A stretch of DNA of 64,000 nucleotides, from contig NW_004624734.1 in assembly GCF_000247695.1 (NCBI RefSeq), positions 37,731,259 through 37,795,258 of the forward strand. The letters run 5' to 3'. Source of the DNA: Heterocephalus glaber. Taxonomy: Eukaryota > Chordata > Mammalia > Rodentia > Bathyergidae. A program made the translations under genes and the position numbers. The notes under the pieces were generated by a model. It had not been told where the DNA came from. It saw nothing but the letters and a program-made list of their open reading frames with translations, and searched no databases. Shown one piece after another: positions 46,574 to 59,319 of this stretch (positions are counted from its first letter, which is position 1; every line of letters starts with the position of its first letter).

Positions 46574-48540
46574 AAACAAAGTAACCTTATTTTTCACTTC
46601 TTAAACTATGTCAAGAAATATTAATATTTGCTGCTTAGTTACGGTCAAAGATGTGTAAAAGTGTGGCAATTTAAGATAAAATGGTTCTTGTATCCTTTCT
46701 CTAATAAATATACATGAGACGATTTTCCCTTAAAACTGTATTATTAAGTATATCCTCAGAGTTTGTAAAGGTAACATCTATCACTTATATGCAGTAAAAG
46801 TATGTTTCCTAATTGTTCATGTATTTTTTAATTGTTCACATGTTTTTCCTAATTGTTTTTTCTCAGCCTATCTGGAAATGAACCTATAGTTTGGGGAATG
46901 CTTATCACCAGGGTGTGGTGCCTGGCCAGCCAGTGCTGCCAGGGAGAAGTTCAGGGCCAGCAAGGGTGCTCAGAACGGAACGGTGTCCCCTCAGAGCCCA
47001 GGGCAGGCAGTGCCTCTCAGAGCTGGGGGGATGCCAGGTGCTAAGTTGGCCTCAGGGCCAGCTGAGTTGACAGATTAGTAATCTCTGGCTTTGAACTGCT
47101 ATTCTTGGCTTTGGTGATGCTTTTCTGTCAGGTTTTAGTTAAGGTACTTGCTAATCCAGGAGAATATCTGTGCATTTAAATGGATTTTAAAAATGTAAGA
47201 CTAGAAGTGAGGAACCATGTGGTCTAATCTCAAGGTGGTTTCACAAAACTGTTCTGATCTTTGCTGAAAGATAAAAAACACCAAGGCAGGAAAATTCAAG
47301 TTATAAACTGTAGCACTGCTTCTTGAAATCCTGTTCTTGGTAGTTTCCATAGCCTGCTACAGTTTCCAAGCTCTGCCTCTACCCTCTCCACCTCACCAGT
47401 CCACCTAGAAATGTTTGAGTCTTCTTTTTGGCACACAGGAAAGCCCAGGGCTGGCCTGGCACTGGCACCTTTTCTTTGAACTGAGGGAGAGAGAGAGGCT
47501 GAGAGGCAAGGAGACTTTCTCTCCTCAGGGGAAGGAATGCCACACTGGGAGAGGAGAAATGAAAACCATTCATACTTTAATGTTCTTTCTTATGTCCTCT
47601 AGCATGCTTATAATATAGTAATTTTCCCACAGCTGAAGGGGTCAATTGTCCAAGTCTCTTACTATGCTAACACTAGATCTTCCACCTGGGGCCCAAGCAG
47701 TATAAAGCACATTGTCAAGGCCAGCACAGCAACCTCTGACAGACCAGGCTAAAGGCTGAAGGACAGATGAGAGAGCTAGCGGCAAGACGATGCTCTCTGG
47801 GAGCTGGTCAGGAGCAAAATGTGGTGGTGCCAGGGGAGCCACGTAGACAGGGGTCACAGTTTGGCACGTGGGATGTGGGGTCCCCTGCTCTGCCTGGCCT
47901 GAGAAGTACATCAGTCAGGACCTAGTGTGGCAGAGAAGCTGGTGAAGGAAGGGTGGGCCTCAGTGGCTGCCAGGAACTGCAGAAAAATGTCACCCTTGTG
48001 AAAAAATCCAGGAGGAAATTTGGTGAAGAAGAAGCAGGTGGGATGGGGAAGGAAGGTGAAGGGAAAGGTAAGTAAGGGACACGAGGAGGGAAGTGGGTTT
48101 GCCTGGCTCCATCTTTGGAAGCCGCCCAGGGTCCTACTTTAGGGCAGGCCCCAGTGCCAAGCTGGTTCAATCCTGACCCATAGATTTCAGGACCTCCCCA
48201 TTGTTCCCCTAAACTGACCTGGTCACCCAGATAGCTCTCTGACATTAGCCCCTCTGAATGAGGGAGATTCAAAGCAGTTCTGGAGGATTGTTGACTCACT
48301 GGGGCTGTGGCAAGAGGCCATGGGAGCCCGGCCTGCGGGGGTGGGGGTGGGGGTGAGCTTGGCTCTCAAGTGGGAAGCCCTCAGGGAGTGTGGGACTGGG
48401 CGGGGAGAGAGCAGAACAGAGTCTTGTCACTTCCAAGTGGCCTGTTCTTTTCTGGGAGGACTCCGGCAGTGTCTCCCAACTGATAGAGGGACAAGCTTAG
48501 GCTTAGGGTGTTATAGAGGAGCAAATGTTGCTATGGTCAG

Positions 48541-48765
48541 TGTCTTGGTTACTTTTCTCGTTGCTGAGACAAAATACCAACACCCCAAAGTTAAAGGAGG
48601 AAAGGCTTATTGTAGCTCACAGTTTGTAGAGATTTCAGTCCATAGTTGGCTGGCTCAAAGGCTGGGTGGCAGGGCAGGGAGGCACCACAGAGGAGAAACA
48701 GTTTGTGGCCATAACAGTCAGGAAAGCCACCACAGCACACATGTTATCTCCCCTGCAGCTCTGGC
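48541..48765 (+). repeat. Unassigned interspersed repeat, copy 2
   Basis: TGTCTTGGTTACTTTTCTCG, TTGCTGAGACAAAATACCAA and AGGCTTATTGTAGCTCACAG open the element. It shares its middle with 29215-29388. This resembles an LTR- or LINE-related family common in rodents, left unnamed here. Confidence 0.6.
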
Positions 48766-50229
48766 ATGTCTACCTTGTGACTCTTGTGCTTCTCTCTTCC
48801 CTCTGACCTCTGATTTCTAATGAGGGTTATGCAGTAGAAGCAAGCAGATGCACAAGCTCTTCCCTAGAGGACAAATATCCTGCAGAGTATTGGGCCCACT
48901 ACAGCAATTTAACAAAGGGCTAATAAATAAAATACGAGTTTGTTAGGTGCTAACTGATGCCAACATATAGTGCAGGGGGTAAGCAACACAGGGCATGAGC
49001 TACAACAGCACGAGGAATAAAGGATGAATAAAGGATCAGGGCATCAACATGATCTGCAAATGTCCTGACCATCAGCCACACAGAGCATCTTCCTGTTAGT
49101 GGTGGAGGAAGCATTGGTGAAGTCAAGGCAAAAGACTCATTTCTTCAGACCCCAAGAGACACGGCGTTAACAAAGAAATAAAGAAGATGAGCTTTGGACT
49201 GCAGCCCTTCAGTGGAGAATGAATAGGACAGAGAGCAGAGCCAAGGCTCTTCTACCCCTGTCACCATCAAGATGTGCATGTGGCAGGACCATGCTGTGGT
49301 GGGCCATGAGGACGTAGAGGTAGGACCTGGCGGTAGTTCTTATTATGTGCAGAGTCAGAGGGGCCTGAGAATCTGCATTGCCAAAAGGTTCTCTTGGTGC
49401 TCTTGCTACTGCTCTGTGGACCACACTCCATCCTCCCTCAGTGTGACTTCTTTGACCCCTTGGGGGAAGTCTAGTTCACAAAAGGGGGTGGAGCAGGACA
49501 CTGCTTCTGGACATAGCTGAAGTACTCATGCATTCTTGTCCCTCAGTGGTCTTTGGAAGTTCAGGAGTGCGGAAGAATCCAGGTAGGAGTCCTGCAGAGA
49601 GTGGCCTGCTTCAAGGAAGGCCTCCTGAGAGGAGTGCTGGCTTCCTTGTGGAGACTGAGGCATGGGAGGGACTTTGGCAAAAAAAAACAACAACCATGAA
49701 ACTGTAAACAAGTAGTCTTGGGGCTTGGAATATCTCGGTCCCTTGAGTCATCTCTAGGGGATACTGCTCTCAGAACTGGGGAGTGTGAGTCCAGGGAGGC
49801 AAGCGACGGCGCAAAGGACACACCATGGAGAGGGCTGCTCTTCTTCAGTGTTTATTTCAGTTGATTGTACCCAGCAGCTTGGATGTCCATAAAAAGCCAA
49901 CATGATTTTTTCAGAGTAGAATTATAAGTGTCTTTTTGAAGTTCTGTGACCTAATTTTAAAAAATGTGCTTAGGGACATGTAGAAATACCTGCTCTGGCT
50001 ATGGGTCCATCTATCCACTGTGACAGCCTGTGTGGATGTGGCTTTAGGGGTGATTGGTGAAATCAATGGGTCCATCTTCTCTGGGTGAGGTTCCCTCACT
50101 CTGTTTTCTCCTCTCTGGCCCCTGGTCATTGCTGTCCTGCCTTTTTCTTCTTCTTTATCAAACTCTATCCTGTTTTCTTATTTCCCATACACTGAGGTAT
50201 CATATAATTGGTTAATAACTGACTTGCCT

Positions 50230-50335
50230 GTGTGCTTCTGATAGGCTAAGACAAACCTCTAGGGCCTGGCACAGTGCCTTGCTAATGATGAACACTCAAT
50301 CAATGAGTATATAGTGAATGAAGGAGTGGCTTTAA
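50230..50335 (+). repeat. MIR 3' part (tentative)
   Basis: GGGCCTGGCACAGTGCCTTG followed by ATGAACACTCAATCAATGAG resembles the MIR/L2 3' end. Confidence 0.5.
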
Positions 50336-51984
50336 ATATCCTCCTGCAGCCTCCAGGAGGGCATTTACTTCTGGGAGATCACAGCAGAGTGATAAAGCTC
50401 TAGGAGAGATCAGAGGACTGTCTGGTGGGTGGGAAGGGAGTGTGTGGAGTCCTGCAGTGTTCCCAGCATGCAGGAAATCACAGCAGAAGGTGCTGGTGAT
50501 TCTTTGTGCTGTGGATGCCAGGAGGCACAGTTGTTGGATTGAAACTGATCTGTTCTAGAAAACAAGGAAGGCCATCGAGCCTTGGCTTGGGCACACTCCA
50601 AGATAGACAATGATGGAGTGTTTGGTCAGCCCCCAGTGCTGGCAGCTGATGCTACTCTGATTCAGTCTTGTGGGACATAAGGCAACCATTGAAGTCATCA
50701 GCTTCAGGGCCTGGGCGGAGCAGCTCAAGCCCTTGACCCCAACCTCTGCAAGGGGCTGGATCTGCCCTCACCCTAACCACGGGCTTCCCAGAAGTGCCAT
50801 GAGGGACAGTGATAGAGCTACAGTGACTTTGTTCCCCAATCTAACTCCCCAACTAAGAAGCACAAAGAAAAATAGCAGAGAACACCCATTAATTATGTGC
50901 CAGACTAAAAGAAATAAAAAGTATATATAACCATTATCCCTACCTCTTGAGACAAATTAAAACTATAACATTTGTTGACACTTCAACTGTCAGCAAAAAA
51001 TTTTTAGACTGTGATCCTAGACCATCAGGTCTTCTAGCTTGCCATGGGGTCTGGCATTTGTAGACGGTTGTTTTCTGCATCTGATCTCAGACACAGTGAG
51101 AGGGAGAAGGCTTACAAATCAATAAGTGTGGACCTGCCTAAAAATAGACATGGCTGGAGGAGCAGAGAGGATGGCAAAAGAAAATAGAAGAATACATGAA
51201 AATACTAACTTGTTTAAAATATTGTCTAAACAGACATGTTCTTGAGGTATTCAGGGATATGTATTTTTAGCAGGTGGGGGAGCTATGAATTGGCACATGC
51301 AGGTGAGCCACAGCCTGATGCTCAGGATTAATAATAGCCCTGTATGTGCTGAGTGCCCCTTCGGATGAGTGATCCTGGATTCTGAAAGGCATTCACCCTG
51401 AGGATGATAGCGGCCTTAACGTTTTGGAGTTTATAAAAAGAGTAAGGAAAGGACAAGGGGAATAAAAATACATATTTAAAAATTCTAGAGTGAGTAGGAG
51501 GGCCAGAAAAATTACCTAAAAATCAAGCCAAATTGCTTCTTAAATAGTTATGGAGAATCTCCTAATGTCTCTGCTAAGTATTATCTCATCTTCATGTTCT
51601 TATTCTTGGAGAGCTGCTTCTTATCCTGTCTTTGTGTCTTCATGCTGATGCTGGTGCTGTTGGGATGGGTGTGGAGGAGTAAGGCGAGGTGATTAGGACG
51701 TGAGGAAGACTGGGAGGAAGGGAAGCAGGGAGCCTTTGAGGGGCAACAGAGAAGGGTGAACTCCAGGCAGGATGAATAACAAACAGCTGCGTCACTCAGA
51801 GTGCAGGCTGGAGGGCTATTGATTAGGAAGCAATGTTTTTTTTAGGGTTAAAATCAATGTTTGCAAATACCCTTGGGTTACTGTTTCAGGGTAAGAAATA
51901 GTTTCTATCATGTCTTTGGGCTGAAATGTTTGAATTAATGAACTGGTTTGAATGGATTACTGGACACAGGAGATAGTTCTTTGT

Positions 51985-52591
51985 TATGACTTTAACCACA
52001 CCCCGAATTCATACCTTGTGGGGTCCATAGATGCCTCATCATTTAGTGTAATGGTGGGAGGTGGGATACTGATCCCCAAAGATGTCCATGTCCTAATTTC
52101 CAGCACCTTCTTTGTCAAAAGGGATTTTGCTGGCATGATTAAGTTAAGGATTTTTTAGATGGGGATTTTGGGTTACTCTGTGGGCTTTGTAAAATTATAA
52201 GCATCCTTGTAAGGGAAGGAGAGAGGCAGGAGAGTAGAGTCAGAGAAACTGGTATTGGAACAGAAGCAGAGGGTGGAGTCAAGTGAAGGGCATCAGGAGC
52301 CAAGAAATGCAGGCATCTCCTGCAGCCGGAAGAGGTCAGGTATAAATTCTGCCCTGGAGCCTGTAGGAATGGAGTCTTCTGGCTCCTTGGTCTCAGCCTA
52401 CTGAGACCCATTTTAGGGTTATTAACTTCAGAATGATAAGCCAGGGCTGGGGCTCTACATCTATGGGAGAGCACTTGCCTAGCATATGTGAGGCCTTGGG
52501 TTCCCTCACTAGTACTTGGGGAGAAAATAAAATAATAAGATAATAGATTTCTGTTAATTGGTTACAGCACCAATAGGAAATGAATACAGTG
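51985..52591 (+). repeat. LTR-like ancient repeat
   Basis: CCCAAAGATGTCCATGTCCT, CAAAAGGGATTTTGCTGGCA, GATTAAGTTAAGGA and, near the end, GTTACAGCACCAATAGGAAA follow a known placental MaLR/LTR-like consensus. An ID SINE sits inside it. Confidence 0.65.
52441..52525 (+). repeat. ID-type SINE (second subtype) inside the LTR-like repeat
   Basis: GGCTGGGGCTCTACATCTAT, GGGAGAGCACTTGCCTAGCA and TATGTGAGGCCTTGGGTTCC. This copy has the common 'GCACTTGCCTAGCA' body rather than the 'GCCTGCCTTGCAAG' body of the 41.3 kb copy. Confidence 0.8.
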
Positions 52592-52623
52592 ATTTTATGT
52601 TATATTTCCTAGCTGAAATCTAT

Positions 52624-53130
52624 GAGGTGTGATTAAAAAATATGGTGAATGTTTAAATAAAAATTTTATTGCAGTGAAAGACATATTAGCATTAATGTCC
52701 CATAATACTCCCTTTCTCTTTGAACACACTTATCCTATCCTTCCTGCCACTTTCTGAAGCAGCTCTGGAAGTTCTCTTTCATGAGTGTCTTTAATTGTGC
52801 TGTCATGGCTGCATCAATGTCCTGAATCGATGCAAAATGTTTACTTTTTGTTTGACTTTGGGGGAAGAGCCAGAAGTCACAGTGCTAGAGGTGCTGCATA
52901 AGGTGAATGAGGACACACTGTGATGTCACCCTGTAGAAGCATTCCCTATATTTCTGATCACCTCGTAAAGACACTCTTGAAAAAGGACTTTCAGAACTGC
53001 TTCAGAAATTGGCAAGAAGGATGGAATAAGTGTGTTTAAAGGGAGGGGGAGTATTTTGAGGGAGATTCCTGTAAGTGTGTCTTGTAATCCATCTTTATTT
53101 AAATACAGTATATTCTGATCCTCCATCGTA
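52624..53130 (+). mobile_element. Mariner-derived foldback element, copy B
   Basis: Starts GAGGTGTGATTAAAAAATAT and ends close to GATCCTCCATCGTAC. The left arm (52679-52793) contains GCAGCTCTGGAAGTTCTCTT. The right arm (52968-53086) contains GACTTTCAGAACTGCTTCAG and GGGAGTATTTTGAGGGAGAT. The middle is more decayed than in copy A. Confidence 0.85.
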
Positions 53131-53639
53131 CATTCTGATGTCAGTGATATCTGGGGAGAGAGGACACCCTCTCTTTTGACCCAATGCTTCCTTGTGAAGG
53201 GTATCGCTTAGTCTTACCACTCTTGGTCTGGCTGCCACCAGGGGAGTAGAGAGAATTATCAGGCTGGTAAATTTGGGAGCAGTGACTAGGTGTGCATTGC
53301 TCAGACTCTCCCTCTTTCTTCTTAATCAGTGAAGGCAAAGAGGGAAGCCTAATTGGTAAATGATTTCTAGAATCATTATAGAATCAAGATCTTATGATTT
53401 ATGGATCATGGTAGAAAAACCCTAACTGAATTCTTAAGAAAAATAAAACTACTCCAAAAATCAAGACTGTGAAAAGCACTTTTGTAGGGGCCTTTGTAAA
53501 GAGAATACTTGCATAATGTAGTGGACAGGGTTCTAAATGTCATTTTGAGTAAAAATGGCTAGATATTTCCTACAATATTTTGTATAACATTCCTCAGTGT
53601 AAGTAATCGAAGAGAACACACTTGTTTCATTTATACTGA

Positions 53640-54075
53640 AAAAGTGCATGACTATTCATTGGGCATCTGGTGTGGGCTGGAGTAAGGTTGGGGAGCAGAG
53701 AATACCTGGGTGAGCAAGACAGAATTGTCCTTGTTGTCAGGGAGCTTACAGTTTGAAGTGACAGCCGGATATATACAAATAACCCTTCACTAGGAAAATG
53801 TAAGGTAGGGTGCTGAGAGACTGTAAAGGAAGAGTCTCACTTTAGAGTGGGCATCAGGGACAGCCTTTCTGTGGGGAGCCCTGTGCAGGAAGTGGATTGA
53901 GCAAGGCAAGGGTGCTTGTGTGTCTAGTGGGAAGAAGTCAGGTGTGTGTCCATAGGGCCTTCCAGGTGGAGGGAAAAACACTTCAAGAGGCCCTGAGGTG
54001 GGAGGAAGCAGAGGAAAAGAAAGTCAGTGTGAATGAGGGGGAGCAAGCAGACAATGGCCCGGAGAACTTGTGCAT
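53640..54075 (+). repeat. Ancient interspersed repeat, family not assigned
   Basis: CATTGGGCATCTGGTGTGGG, AGGGAGCTTACAGTTTGAAG, and CTTCCAGGTGGAGGGAAAAA with AGGCCCTGAGGTGGGA resemble an old mammalian repeat with the 'size, spacing, weight' text familiar from L2-like elements. Confidence 0.45.
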
Positions 54076-54344
54076 TTTACAGCTTGTGAGTTTACTGCAG
54101 TAAAAGATGGTGGGAGCTTAGACCAAGTGGAGGCAGTGGAGAGATGGAGGATGCATCTGTTGAGCGCCGGGGAGCATGCCAGCTCAGTGACTTGCTGCCC
54201 TGAGAGTATTTGTTCCTCCTTCCAAACTTGATTTAATGGCAAGTCAGTTTTAACTATTTTCCGATTGTCTATAACATGTAAATCAGTGTGTGTGCAAATT
54301 GGGTACGTTTCCTAGAAAACACATCTTCATCTTTAATAAGGTTC

Positions 54345-54485
54345 TATTGAGAGCAGAGGTCCTTAACCTTGGCTATACCCTGGACCCCATTACCACAGCA
54401 GAATCTTTTGAGACCTAGGCATTGCTGTTTTCTAAAGCTTTCTCCATGATTCCATTGTGTGGGTAAAGTTAAAAACCACCAACTT
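54345..54485 (-). repeat. MER5B-like copy
   Basis: GAGGTCCTTAACCTTGGCTA, CCCTGGACCCCATTACCACA and GTAAAGTTAAAAACCACCAA fit a MER5B-class MITE with both ends recognisable. Confidence 0.55.
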
Positions 54486-55175
54486 AGAGTATTAGATTGA
54501 TGATGAGGTATAAAATGTGAGTTCAGAATTAAATCCAGCGTTTGCAGTGGAAAACAAGGCAGAAGAAGAATATTTCCACTAACGTGAAGTTTGAATGGAG
54601 CTGACTATTTGCAATTTTCTCTAACCAGCTCTACATGGGGAAAATTAAATCATGATTAATTGAGGAAACTAACATCTTTGCAAACACTTTAACTTTCAGC
54701 AGTTCTTGTCAAATTTATTTGAAACCCAGAACTTTATAAATAAAGATGAATTCTTAGGCATGACATGAATCAAAGTGTAGGGTAATTGGACATGAAAGGT
54801 TTCACCTCTAAATCACTGCCAGAGGCCAGCAGCTTTGAGCATATGGTGGCTACTCAGTGGTGGTTTTTAACAGAATGTGCAGCCTGCATCCTGTTGCTAT
54901 GGGAAAAGTCCCAGAGCTACACACTTGTTAGCCCTCATCTATCAGAAATGATTCATGTATGAGTTGAGTCGGTGAGTTCCCATCACCTTGCCAAGTTAAA
55001 GATGATTAGTTCTGTAAGGACAGGAGCTTTAATGGGCATGTCTCATTATTTCCAGTATCAGCTCTCTGCCCTGAAAGTGCCCTGAGCTTCTCTTTCATAT
55101 GCAGTGTTCTCTACTGGTCAAAATGGTGAACTATGATTAGCTTAAAGCCATCACGCATTGCATACCCTGATCATA

Positions 55176-55199
55176 CTGATTGATTGATTGATTGATTAG
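55176..55199 (+). repeat. (TGAT)n simple repeat
   Basis: Five GATT units. Confidence 0.9.
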
Positions 55200-57112
55200 G
55201 AGTTGGCGCATAACCCAGGTCATACCAGTAGAGACCAAGGAGACTCAGTTCCAGGTCCTTTATGTGACCTATGTGGAGATAAGCCTTTTTCTGACCAGAA
55301 GTGAATGATGAAGGAGGTAGATCCAGGAGTTTCCAGCAGCAATCTTGGAAGTGCAAGAAGAAATCAGTCTGAAGACAGAGCCAACTCTGAGACAGCAGGG
55401 CTGAAAGATGTGAGTAGTGTACAATATCAGCCTTCATTGGAGGCTAGGACTACTCCTGAAATTTGGACCTAGGGACTCTGCTGTGCCTGCCTTGTTGGTG
55501 CTGTGGCTCCAGCATGCCAGTAAACATGTGTCAAGTGAATACATGGTGAAGGGAGGAAAGAGTACAACCTTAGGAGTGGGAAATTAGAATTCAGTTTATA
55601 TAACTGCAGAAGAAAAACAATTACATTAAAGGCCAAATTTCTATTGTTTTCTTGTCTCTGAAATCTAGAAATAGTAAAACATGGAATTCCCTTCTGATTA
55701 TCCTGTGATGACAAAGGCAGCTAAAATGGAAAAGTGCAGTAATAAATACTTAGGCTCTGGGATGGAACGGAGGGAACAAATTCTTTTTCCATAACACTAG
55801 TATAAAGGGAAGACTGACTCAGATTTAAGGCATGTAAATCAGTGCATTCCCAAACTCAAGTATTTTATTATTTCCTCAGCTCTACTAGTGTTCCAGTTTA
55901 TTTAATCACATTTACCTTGACATAGATGATCAAATAAGACCATATTTGGGTTTGTAGGACCACTGGGTCATGAAAGAAAGAAAGTATTACATGTTTAGAT
56001 ACACTATTCAAGACTAACATACCTAGTAAAAGATCCATGTCATAATTTATTAATATGATACTTTATTGGGTGCTATAAGGATACATTTTATATGAAGTTT
56101 ATCTTATTTCATACATAACAAATGTATAAGAAGCAGGAAAATGAAGACCCCCTTCCAGAATTCATGCCTGAGCCTCTGTCTTGACTCTATCCAAGGACAT
56201 CCAAGTAGGACACAAAGAGAGACATTCACTTTCATGGATGAGAATAAGTATACTTTCCATTTGCTAACAAAAACTGATTAGTTTCTTCCCAGAGAATTAA
56301 CAAAGAAAAATTTCATCATTTCTTCCCTTGAGATCATAGTTTCTTGCTTTTTTTTCTAATCTTCCTCTTTTTTTTTTTTTTTTTAAATACAACATACTAC
56401 ATTCTAGTACTTCAGGAAAGAAGGAAGTAGATTCTGTAGAAAAAGGGAGCAAGGTTTTAATTTCAAATTTCATGTTTTGAAAGCTCAAATCCATTTGGTG
56501 AGCAGGCCACTACCATTGGAGATGTTGCTTCAGACTGGAACCCTTCCAGTTCCCTGCGGATGAGGCATTTGGGGACCCTAAAGACCTCACATTTCACTGT
56601 CGAGGCTAAAGAAGCTGTTCATTATGTCAGCACAATGCCTCCAACTTTTTCTTAACCTTTGATCTGGCTACTCTGTCCTCCACTGCATTCTCCAGGTAAA
56701 GGTCAGGGTCACTATGTGTCCTGAAAGCCTCCCTGCTCTTTCAGAAGAGCTCCAGCTCTTTCTGATACCGGGCTCCTTCTGCAGCCCTCTTCTAATTTTG
56801 TCTGAAAACCTGCAAAATGGAGTTGGGTTTGAACTAGGGGACAGTTAAAATGAATAAATGAGTCTGTTTCCACTAAAGGCGGACTCTAAAACCTTCTTTT
56901 CTAAACTTCTAAACAGGTTGTGATCTACAGTTTGTCAAGCTGAAATTGAAACTTGGGATTTATTCACCGGCCCACCCCACTGCTTCTCAGTATCTAGCCT
57001 TCTAAGCTAGCCCCCCATAGTGCATAATGAAGCCTATTTCTTATAAATACATATAAAAATAGAAGGCTTTCTGACTCCACCTACTGCTACAGCAGAAAAA
57101 AAGTCTTACATT

Positions 57113-57200
57113 TTTGGGGGGGGGCTGTGGCAATAGCAAGGGTAGAGAACTTGCCTAGCAAATGTGAGGCCCTGAGTTTGATCCCCAGCCCTTGAAAAGA
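57113..57200 (+). repeat. ID-type SINE (second subtype)
   Basis: After a G-run: GGCTGTGGCAATAGCAAGGG, TAGAGAACTTGCCTAGCAAA and GTTTGATCCCCAGCCC. It shares the 'CTTGCCTAGCA' body with the 52.4 kb copy. Confidence 0.82.
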
Positions 57201-57261
57201 AAATTGAATCCTGGTGATCAAGAAAAATAAGGTGCAAGAGATAGGAGAAGGGAGATAGCAT

Positions 57262-57445
57262 TTGTAATAGTCAACAGTCACTGCAGGCTTCTTACCCTGT
57301 ATACCCTGTGCTAAGTTGCTTGTGTAAATTATTTTGTTTAATTTCCCACAATAATCCTAAAGGAGAAGGACTCTCAGGCTTTATGATTTTTTTCTAAGAA
57401 CTAGTATAGTAGTAAGAGTTGGAACTGGGAATAGAACACACATTT
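57262..57445 (-). repeat. MIR SINE
   Basis: TGTGCTAAGTTGCTTGTGTA, CCCACAATAATCCTAAAGGA and AGAGTTGGAACTGGGAAT follow the inverted MIR. Confidence 0.6.
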
Positions 57446-58034
57446 ATCTGAATTCAAAGCCCAGACTTTTGCTACTATGTGGTTTGTGTGGAGATTATGA
57501 AGAAAACCTCTAAACACTTGGGCTCTTAATGTCACTGGCTTATTATTATTATTACTAGTTTTTATCTGTACATATTTGAAATACATCACGATTACATTCC
57601 TTGTGGGGTGTTGGTACATGCACAAAGCACATCTTAATTCTTTGTTCATGCCCCCATCTCTGGCTTATTACTAAGTTCAATTTGTCTTGACACTCAAGAC
57701 TTCAATGTTTAATATTTTAATTGTTTCAGATTGCACTTTTCACTCAAATGTGAAAGAGAGAGAAATTCTCGAGACTAAGAATGATTTAAAGAAGACCAAG
57801 GGGAAAAGCAGGGGCTTAGGGATGCGTGGAGAGCTGTGAGGAGCGGGGAGGGAGGGCAAAAGTGAGTACTGAAGCAGGCGATGGGAAACAGACTGCTGGT
57901 TGCGCCCCTCCCTGAAGCCTGGCCCAGCTCCCTTGGCTGTTGCCAGGAGAGAGCTAGCAGCAGGGGGTGGGGTGGAAAGCACACTGGACTCTCCAGAGCT
58001 GGGTCTCTGAAATATTGAGAATCCTTGCACTTTA

Positions 58035-58165
58035 TGGAAAGGTCATAAATCACCTAATACTAGCATTAGTTACAGAAATAGTAGGCAACAGAACTAGGAT
58101 TAGAATTCAGGTCTCTTTGAATGCCAAGGACAGGCTCTGACCGCTCCATTCTTTCAGTATCTACG
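58035..58165 (-). repeat. MIR fragment
   Basis: CAGAACTAGGATTAGAATTC followed by AGGTCTCTTTGAATGCC resembles the inverted MIR 5' half. Confidence 0.55.
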
Positions 58166-58861
58166 ATCATCTGAACTTCTGTGACTGTGGATGTCTTCTA
58201 TGAGGTCCATCGCGAGGGTGGCTATAGATTTTAGAAGTGTTTCAAACCCTCTGTTTGGAAGCATTTACCTCAAAAGAAATCATAGTTCCAGGTTTAAACA
58301 CTGATCAGTACTTAGGTCAGATTTGCAGAGTTTAAAAATCCTTTATTCTCCCCTAAACAATATGTCCTGTGTATTGATGGTACCAGTTGTGTTTTCTTAC
58401 ATTCTTTTTGATGAAGCAATCCAATCTTGAACTTTTTTCCAAAACTGAGACAATTCGAAGGTAAAGCAAAGTAACTTTCAGAAAGAGCAGTGCTGAGTTC
58501 CAGCTGATGCATATGGAGTTCATTGGAGCAAGACAGAAATACTTTGGGAGTAATATTTCTGAAGCTGTCATTGAAGTGACGAGGGAATGTTTGGTTTTCA
58601 GCTAGTTCAGAACATTGATATGTAGAGAAGATGGCGCAGCATTTAACCCTGGATGACATACTTACACTCATGTTTAAATGTGACTGTACAGCTCAAGCCT
58701 TTTCCAATATGCTGGGTGGTTCTGGGGTGTGTGAGGACACATGTACTCACTGATACCCATGTGTAAGTGTACACAGTCTGAGACAAGAATAATGCTATCA
58801 AGATAAGCCTTCATTTACCTGAAGTTTCCTTTATTTATTTGTTGAAATTTAATTTTTAAAT

Positions 58862-59040
58862 ACTTCTGTGACCTTGGGAAAATTGTCTAATGCATTTGAG
58901 CCTCAGTTTCCTTGATTTTGAATTGAGATGTTAATGCTTGTGTTATTTTTGCAAGAATTAGAGACAATGTGTGTAAGTATTACTAATGTAGTGCTTAGGA
59001 CTTGACCAGTGTTCAAAAATGGTAGCTATTATTAGTTTCC
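58862..59040 (+). repeat. MIR SINE
   Basis: CTTCTGTGACCTTGGGAAAA, TTTGAGCCTCAGTTTCCTTG and AGTGCTTAGGACTTGACCAG follow the sense MIR. Confidence 0.8.
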
Positions 59041-59109
59041 AGAGCTAGTCATTTTCAAGCAGAGGTTGCCTTGATTTGATAATGTCCCTAATACTTTCAC
59101 AAATAACCA

Positions 59110-59285
59110 TAATAATAATAATAGCAATAACAGTTGCTAAAATTTATTTCCTTCTTACAATATGTCAATTGTCAAGCACCTTTTCCGAGCATATTGAATC
59201 TCACCTATTCCTCCCAACACACCTATGAAGTTGGCTCTATTGTTTCCATGTTGGAATTGATGAGATGAAGGATGGGAAATTAATA
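59110..59285 (-). repeat. MIR SINE
   Basis: AGCACCTTTTCCGAGCATAT, CTCCCAACACACCTATGAAG and GATGAGATGAAGGATGGGAA follow the inverted MIR. Confidence 0.65.
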
Positions 59286-59319
59286 GAATCATCTGTTTAC
59301 ATGTTCTTGGGGGGATATG

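Noticed and set aside
48320..48820. 166-codon plus-strand frame
   Set aside because: The second half lies in an interspersed repeat and the first half in G-rich low-complexity sequence.
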